This document shows, piece after piece, positions 58,270 through 64,000 of a DNA stretch of 64,000 nt; within the stretch, counting starts at the first letter, position 1; each line of letters starts with the position of its first letter. The notes beneath the pieces are model-generated. The model saw nothing but the letters and a program-made list of their open reading frames with translations. It made no database searches and had not been told where the DNA came from. This DNA is from Marivita sp. (GTDB lineage Bacteria; Pseudomonadota; Alphaproteobacteria; Rhodobacterales; Rhodobacteraceae): the NCBI RefSeq assembly GCF_022763305.1, contig NZ_JALEGT010000041.1:62001-126000 (forward strand), written 5' to 3'. The position numbers and the translations under genes are program-made.

Positions 58270-59739
58270 ATGCCCATTCGGCCAGCGTCGGCCTTTGCCT
58301 CTGGCGCCGACAGCCTAGCCCAGCGTGCCCGGCCACGGGTTGTTGGACTCACCATTGCAAAGCACGCCCTGATCTTCGTGATCCTCTGCGCACCGCCCGC
58401 CATCTGGGCCGCGATCGAGCACGCCTGGGCGATGCTGATCGCTCTGGCTGTGCCGTCTTGCTGCGCGATGGCGATCTTTGCCGCAACCTATCGCATCGCG
58501 CTCCCCGAGGACCTGAGGCGGATCGAAGCCATCGTGACCGTTGCCCTGATCCTGCTGATCGGTGCCTTGCTGGCCGTTCCTGCCTTGCTGACGCTCGGCA
58601 TGCCGTTTCACGCGGCCTTTTTCGAGTCGATGAGCGGTGTCACGACAACCGGGCATTCGGTGGCGAGCGGAACGCAGGATTGGCCTTTTGCAGCGCATTT
58701 CCTGCGCGCCTGGCTGCAATGGTGCGGCGGGCTTGTCATGGCAACGGCAGTTCTGGCCCTGCTCATCCCGGCAGGTGTTCCGGCCCAGAGACTGGGACGG
58801 GCCGGCATCGACCAGGGGGATCGGATCGCATCGACCCGTGTGCAGGCGCGGCAGTTGCTGACGGTGTACCTTGGTCTGACCGTCATGATGGCTCTGCCCA
58901 CCATGCTGATCATTCCGGACTGGCGCGAAGGTCTGGCCCTGACGCTGTCGGCCATATCGACAGCGGGCTTCGCACCTCGCCCGGACAGCCTCGCTTCCTA
59001 CAGCGCGGCGGGTCAGGGCATCGTGATGCTGACCTGCGTTCTGGGGTCTGTGTCCTTGCTGACCTTCGTCCTGATCGGACAGAAGAAATTCACCGAAGCC
59101 TGGTGGCTGGGATCGATCCGACGCGTGATGACCGCGCTCGTGTCTCTCTGCGCAGCCTATGCGGTGATCCTGCTGGCGACCGGGATTTCCTCGCCAGCGA
59201 CGATCTACGCCGAGATGTCCAACCTGATTTCAGGAATGACAACCGCCGGCTTTTCCACCGGACCGATGCCGGCTTATGGACCAGCCCTGATCATCTTCCT
59301 GCTGGCCATGCTGCTGGGGGGCGATGTCGGTTCAACGTCGGGCGGGTTCAAGATTGCCCGCTTCGGGATCCTGTTGCGGACCGTGATTCATGCGATGCGC
59401 GACGTGCGTCTGCCAAAGCGGGCAGTCAATCCACTGATGGAGAATGGCAAGAAGGTCGATCCGGATGCGCTGATCAGCCTTCTGGCGCTGTTGATGCTGT
59501 ATTCCGTGACGATGATCCTGCTGTGGCTGCAATGCCTTGCCCATGGTCTACCGGCGCTTCCCGCCCTCTTCGACATCATCTCGACCCTGTCCACCGTCGG
59601 TCTGTCGAGCGGCATCGTGAATGCCGATCTGCCGCCTGACCTGATCGTGACCCTGACCTTCGCGATGTGGCTGGGCCGACTGGAATTCATCGCGGTGCTG
59701 GTGCTGCTGGCCCCGTCCACCTGGCTGAAAAGGAGCTGA
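58270..59739 (+). CDS. trkH: TrkH-family potassium uptake protein
   Basis: FFESMSGVTTTGHSV; ISTAGFAPRPDS; MTTAGFSTGPM; LSTVGLSSGIV pore signatures. Confidence 0.92.
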   Translation: MPIRPASAFASGADSLAQRARPRVVGLTIAKHALIFVILCAPPAIWAAIEHAWAMLIALAVPSCCAMAIFAATYRIALPEDLRRIEAIVTVALILLIGALLAVPALLTLGMPFHAAFFESMSGVTTTGHSVASGTQDWPFAAHFLRAWLQWCGGLVMATAVLALLIPAGVPAQRLGRAGIDQGDRIASTRVQARQLLTVYLGLTVMMALPTMLIIPDWREGLALTLSAISTAGFAPRPDSLASYSAAGQGIVMLTCVLGSVSLLTFVLIGQKKFTEAWWLGSIRRVMTALVSLCAAYAVILLATGISSPATIYAEMSNLISGMTTAGFSTGPMPAYGPALIIFLLAMLLGGDVGSTSGGFKIARFGILLRTVIHAMRDVRLPKRAVNPLMENGKKVDPDALISLLALLMLYSVTMILLWLQCLAHGLPALPALFDIISTLSTVGLSSGIVNADLPPDLIVTLTFAMWLGRLEFIAVLVLLAPSTWLKRS

Positions 59740-59742
59740 CCG

Positions 59743-60399
59743 ATGCGTGTGGTCATTCTGGGGGCGTCGCGGTTCGGCGCTGCCATTGCCGAGAAACTGA
59801 TCGAGGAAAACCACGAGGTCGTTCTGATCGACAAGGATCGCGACCGGCTGGAAAAGCTGTCCGAGCGACTGGATTGCGGCATGATCGAAGGCGACGGCAC
59901 CATGCCTTCGGTGCTTGAGGACACCTATCGCGACGAAAAGGATGCCTTTGTCGCTGTGACGAACGCCTCCGAAGACAACATTCTTGCGGCTCTTGTTGCG
60001 CGGTCCATCGGCTTTGGCCGCGTGATCCCGCAGATCGTGTCATCTCAGCTGGTCAATGTCTGTCGTCAGCTGGAACTGCATGACGTGATCAACCCGCATG
60101 CAACCGTCGCCGAAAGCATTGCCGACGCGCTCGAGGACAAGACCGCGCTGGATCAGGAAGCGGTGCTGCAGAACGAGCTGAGCCTCAAGCGGATCATGGT
60201 GCCCGAACGGCTTGAGGGCACTCCTTTCGGCGAGATCGACCTGCCGGACGGTGTTCGCGGCATTGCAGTCATCAGGGGCGAAAGCGAAAGCCTCTTGTCG
60301 AATGACCATGAGCTGTCGTCACAGGACTGTCTGCTCTTTGCCGTGGAACGGTCGCGGCTGGAGGTCCTGAACGCGCTTTTCGACGTGACAGGAACGTGA
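59743..60399 (+). CDS. TrkA-family NAD-binding regulatory subunit
   Basis: MRVVILGASRFGAAIAEKLIEENHEVVLIDKD; TrkA-C like tail. Confidence 0.92.
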   Translation: MRVVILGASRFGAAIAEKLIEENHEVVLIDKDRDRLEKLSERLDCGMIEGDGTMPSVLEDTYRDEKDAFVAVTNASEDNILAALVARSIGFGRVIPQIVSSQLVNVCRQLELHDVINPHATVAESIADALEDKTALDQEAVLQNELSLKRIMVPERLEGTPFGEIDLPDGVRGIAVIRGESESLLSNDHELSSQDCLLFAVERSRLEVLNALFDVTGT

Positions 60400-60458
60400 G
60401 ATTTCCGCTTTGGAACGGTCTGCCGGAACAGGCGTTGGGCGGGTGAAAGGAGACACCC

Positions 60459-60611
60459 ATGACAGCAGAATTTCTTGTACCGCTTCTGGCCCTCATGACC
60501 ATGCTCGCGTTCATCGTGTTCGCGCTGGTCAGCAAACATCGGACCGAACAGAAACTCGAAGACCCGCACGCGCCAAAATCGCGCCTTGCCGAGGACGCGC
60601 CCAACTCCTGA
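60459..60611 (+). CDS. 50-aa single-pass membrane protein (below ORF-track size cutoff)
   Basis: MTAEFLVPLLALMTMLAFIVFALVSKHRTEQKLEDPHAPKSRLAEDAPNS; SD aaggag; followed by terminator. Confidence 0.65.
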   Translation: MTAEFLVPLLALMTMLAFIVFALVSKHRTEQKLEDPHAPKSRLAEDAPNS

Positions 60612-60637
60612 GCGGCGAATTCCAGACCTGAATGCAA

Positions 60638-60670
60638 GAAAGCGCTCCGACAGTCCGGGGCGCTTTTTTC
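60638..60670. terminator. Terminator downstream of trk operon
   Basis: aaagcgctccg-N6-cggggcgctttttt. Confidence 0.85.
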
Positions 60671-60679
60671 TTGCGCATG

Positions 60680-62440
60680 CTAGTCCGGCGAGAATGGCTG
60701 GTAGTCGAAGGTAATCGTGACGCCGTGCCGATCATCTTCATCGATCTGGGTCAACTCGCCGTCCAACTGGCTCGCAAAGGCAAGGATGAGGCGCTTGCCA
60801 AGCCCCGTTCCGACCTCGGTCCGGGCATCGGGATCCACGCTGTTCTCGATCGTCAAACGGACGCTGGTGCGATCTTCTGTGGTCGTTTCCTTGAGATGCA
60901 CCTTGAGCCAGAACGTGCCATCCGGCCCAGGACCACCGTATTTGAACGCGTTCGAAAGCGCTTCCGTCGTGACCATGGCAAGCGGGCTGGTCTGGTCGGG
61001 CAAGAGCGTCACGGGATCGAGATCCAGTTCGATCTCCACAGGCCCCTGATCGGCAGAGCCCACCGCGTTGACCTGCGCCACGAGATCCCCAAGCAGCACA
61101 TCAAAACGGATACGCGTCAGGGACGGTTCCTGGTACAGGGCTCGGTGCACCGACGCGAGGCTCGTGACCCGATCCTGAAACTGGCGCAAGGCGGCGACGG
61201 CTTCGGGGCTGGCCACCTGGCGGACCTGCATGTTGATGATCGACGAGATGAGCTGAAGGTTGTTCTTGACCCGGTGATGGACCTCTTTGAGCAGCACTTC
61301 GCGCTCGAACACCGCGTTTTCGAGGTCGGCCTCATCCCGCAAAAGCTGGTCAGCCATCGCCTCGAACGTGCCGTTGATCGTCTGAATCTCGCTTGGCGCA
61401 TCGTCGATCCGCTTGGAAGTTTCGACATCCCGATAGGTGGCGAACCGGCGCATCCTGCGGCCAAGATCACTGATATGGCGCAGAACAAGGCGGTTGAGCG
61501 AGATCACCGCGACGATGATCCCGACCAGCCACATCAGAAACGGAAACAGAAGCGTCGAAATCGTGAACCACGGTGCACTGGTCCGTTGGAGCGCGGCCCG
61601 CCCCCAGCTGCCAAGTGCGTAGACCTCGCCGGGCAGAATGGGAACGACAGAAATCAGACGGGTCTCTCCGGACCGTGCAGTGGCGGTAAAAAAGCTGCCG
61701 GCACGGTCCACGAACCCCTCCAGCGCCAATCCCTCGGGCAGGTAATCCTCAAGAGGTCCTTCCGGCGTAAAGCTCGACAGAGTGTCACCGAACTTGTTGA
61801 AGGCCACGAGCGCGACATCACCGTTCTTTCCCGTGGCCGAGTCGGACTGGAGAAGCGGTGTCGTTTCGAACGAGATGGTCACAAAACCCTTGAGCGTGTC
61901 ATCCGGCGCAAATGACGGATAGGCCACGATGATCACCGGAAGGTCCGATGCGGACCCCTGCGGATTGAAGGTGATATAGGGTTGAGGATTGGCGAACAGT
62001 TCTTCCGAACGTTGGTCGGGCAGAAAATCGAAGGTGCGGCCCATGCTGTTGCACCGCGACACGGAACCGGCTTCGAGCAACCCGGCGAAGGCCAGTCTCG
62101 GATCGGTTGCGCGGACCCTCTGCATGATGACGGTGCAGTCCTCGATGCTCAGATTGGCGGCTCCCAGCGAGTCGGCCAATGTCTGAGCGGTGCCGATCTT
62201 GGTAAACAGGGCGCGCCGCTCGGGTTCGACCAACTGGCTGGTACGGGCATGAATGGACGCTTCGATATTTTCGTTCGTGATGTGCAGGGCGCGCCAGCTT
62301 TGACCCATCGCCACGAGACCAATCGGCAGCAGCGCCAGAGACAGCAGAAAGGCAATCCGCACGACAAGCCGCTGGCGAAGAGATTTCACCACGCTCTCTC
62401 GACTGTCCGAGACTGCGGTATCAGGGTCAGGTGCTGACAT
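60680..62440 (-). CDS. Membrane sensor histidine kinase (HisKA_2/HWE-like)
   Basis: LLKEVHHRVKNNLQLISSIINMQ; two TM segments flanking periplasmic domain. Confidence 0.9.
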   Translation of the reverse strand: MSAPDPDTAVSDSRESVVKSLRQRLVVRIAFLLSLALLPIGLVAMGQSWRALHITNENIEASIHARTSQLVEPERRALFTKIGTAQTLADSLGAANLSIEDCTVIMQRVRATDPRLAFAGLLEAGSVSRCNSMGRTFDFLPDQRSEELFANPQPYITFNPQGSASDLPVIIVAYPSFAPDDTLKGFVTISFETTPLLQSDSATGKNGDVALVAFNKFGDTLSSFTPEGPLEDYLPEGLALEGFVDRAGSFFTATARSGETRLISVVPILPGEVYALGSWGRAALQRTSAPWFTISTLLFPFLMWLVGIIVAVISLNRLVLRHISDLGRRMRRFATYRDVETSKRIDDAPSEIQTINGTFEAMADQLLRDEADLENAVFEREVLLKEVHHRVKNNLQLISSIINMQVRQVASPEAVAALRQFQDRVTSLASVHRALYQEPSLTRIRFDVLLGDLVAQVNAVGSADQGPVEIELDLDPVTLLPDQTSPLAMVTTEALSNAFKYGGPGPDGTFWLKVHLKETTTEDRTSVRLTIENSVDPDARTEVGTGLGKRLILAFASQLDGELTQIDEDDRHGVTITFDYQPFSPD

Positions 62441-62754
62441 GCAGATTATGTCACCGCAAGGCTGTCAACATCCCGGTGCCAAAGGCCTCCGGGGTGCCCG
62501 GTTGGTCCCGTGATCGCCGTGTGCAAGGTCCATGGCATGTCAAGTCCGCCCGAGTGCTGTGTGTTTGTTCCCGGAGGCGAACGCCTCACAGGCCGAGTGG
62601 TTCCTATCAGATGGGCATGATTTCCGGAATTTCCGTTAAAAAACGGGATTGTCCCGCAGATGGGTGGAAAATGCCACAATCGCTGTCAGACTGGTCATCC
62701 GACGTCAGTCTCTCTAACACATGTGTCGACACTTGGACGATCACGGGGTGATCC

Positions 62755-63375
62755 TTGGCCAAACTCACGCAGAATCCGCATCGCACGTCCGGCAATCAGG
62801 AAAAGGTGCTTGAGGTCGCCATCGGGCGTGCCGTGCGGTCGTTCCGCAAGCAGCAGAAGCTGACCGTGGCGGACCTGTCGAAACAGACCGACATCTCGGT
62901 TGGCATGCTGTCCAAGATCGAAAACGGCAACACATCCCCGTCGCTGACCACGTTGCAGACGCTCGCCAATGCGCTCTCTGTGCCGCTGACCGCGTTCTTT
63001 CGCGGGTTCGAGGAAAAGCGCGAAGTCGTTCACACGCCCGCGGGGCAAGGCGTCACCATCGAACGCGAAGGCACGCGCGCCGGGCATCAATACAACCTTC
63101 TGGGCCATATCGGTGCCAACACCAGTGGCGTGATCGTGGAGCCGTACCTGATCGTGCTGACCTCGGAATCCGACACGTTTCAGACGTTCCAGCATGACGG
63201 GATCGAGACGATCTTCATGCTCGAAGGCGCGGTCGATTATCGGCACGGATCGAGGATCTATCCGCTGCGCCCCGGTGACACCCTGTTCTTCGAGGCCGAC
63301 GCGCCGCATGGGCCGGAAACGCTTGTGGAACTGCCCGCCCGGTATCTGTCGATCATCAGCTACGCCCAAAGCTGA
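62755..63375 (+). CDS. XRE-cupin transcriptional regulator
   Basis: RSFRKQQKLTVADLSKQTDISVGMLSKIENGNTSPSLTTLQTLANAL plus C-term cupin; TTG start. Confidence 0.9.
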   Translation: MAKLTQNPHRTSGNQEKVLEVAIGRAVRSFRKQQKLTVADLSKQTDISVGMLSKIENGNTSPSLTTLQTLANALSVPLTAFFRGFEEKREVVHTPAGQGVTIEREGTRAGHQYNLLGHIGANTSGVIVEPYLIVLTSESDTFQTFQHDGIETIFMLEGAVDYRHGSRIYPLRPGDTLFFEADAPHGPETLVELPARYLSIISYAQS

Positions 63376-63495
63376 AAAATTAGGCACTCGCGATATTCCT
63401 GAGGGGAATATTTCATTCCTCTTGTTGTCGGCTTTCACAGGCGGTGCTATCCAGTGCCATCGTCTTGAACCCCGACAAACCAGAAGGAACGCGGG

Positions 63496-64000
63496 ATGTG
63501 TGGAATCGTCGGATTATTCCTCAAGGATCGTTCGCTTGAACCGCAGCTTGGGTCGATGCTGACCGACATGCTGATCACCATGACAGATCGCGGCCCCGAC
63601 AGCGCGGGGATTGCCATCTATGGCGAGGAAAACCCCAATATCTCCAAGCTGACGGTGCAATCCGACACCCCAGATCAGGACTTCGCCACGCTCGAAGCCG
63701 ATCTTGGCGCCGCTCTTGGCAGCCCGGTGCATCTGCGCCGCAAAGACACGCATGCGGTGCTGCATATCCCGCGCGGTCAACTGACCGCCGCACGCGCGGC
63801 CCTTGGCACGGTGAACCCGAACATCCGCGTGATGTCTTCGGGCGACACGGTGGAAATCTACAAAGAGGTCGGACTGCCCAAAGACGTTGCCGCGCGGTTC
63901 GACCTGCGGTCCATGTCCGGCACCCACGGCATCGGCCACACACGCATGGCAACCGAGTCCATGGTGACGACAATGGGCGCGCACCCGTTCAACACCGGGC
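63496..64000 (+). CDS. Class II glutamine amidotransferase, GlxB/MgsA-like (truncated by window)
   Basis: MCGIVGLFLKDRSLEPQLGSMLTDMLITMTDRGPDSAGIAIYG; N-terminal Cys nucleophile. Confidence 0.88.
   Translation, partial: MCGIVGLFLKDRSLEPQLGSMLTDMLITMTDRGPDSAGIAIYGEENPNISKLTVQSDTPDQDFATLEADLGAALGSPVHLRRKDTHAVLHIPRGQLTAARAALGTVNPNIRVMSSGDTVEIYKEVGLPKDVAARFDLRSMSGTHGIGHTRMATESMVTTMGAHPFNTG

Overview
GC-rich alphaproteobacterial (Rhodobacterales/Roseobacter-like) chromosome segment. The standout is a ~10.9 kb integrated element bounded by a perfect 25-bp direct repeat (799-823 / 11666-11690), inserted between serC (minus strand, partial, 1-773) and serB (11939-12829). It encodes a prim-pol/PriCT-2 primase, an AAA+ RepA-like helicase, an iteron-like array, TerL, a head-tail adaptor, HNH, an HK97-type major capsid protein, a prohead protease, a connector, a portal, an XRE repressor, a MerR-like regulator, an AlpA/excisionase-like protein and a tyrosine integrase. 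It has no recognisable tail, lysis or baseplate genes and no recognisable TerS, so it looks like a capsid-forming phage satellite (cf-PICI-like) whose attachment site is the serC leader. The rest is mostly housekeeping/metabolic: rlmN, copA-cueR, homospermidine synthase, pheS-yrhK-pheT, mscL, pncB...pncA, trhO, glcDEF, hsp20, succinate-semialdehyde dehydrogenase, a four-subunit sarcosine oxidase / N-methylglutamate dehydrogenase-type operon, trkH-trkA, and the start of a glxB-like gene. No tRNA, rRNA or CRISPR was seen. All calls come from reading the sequence; no database search was run.
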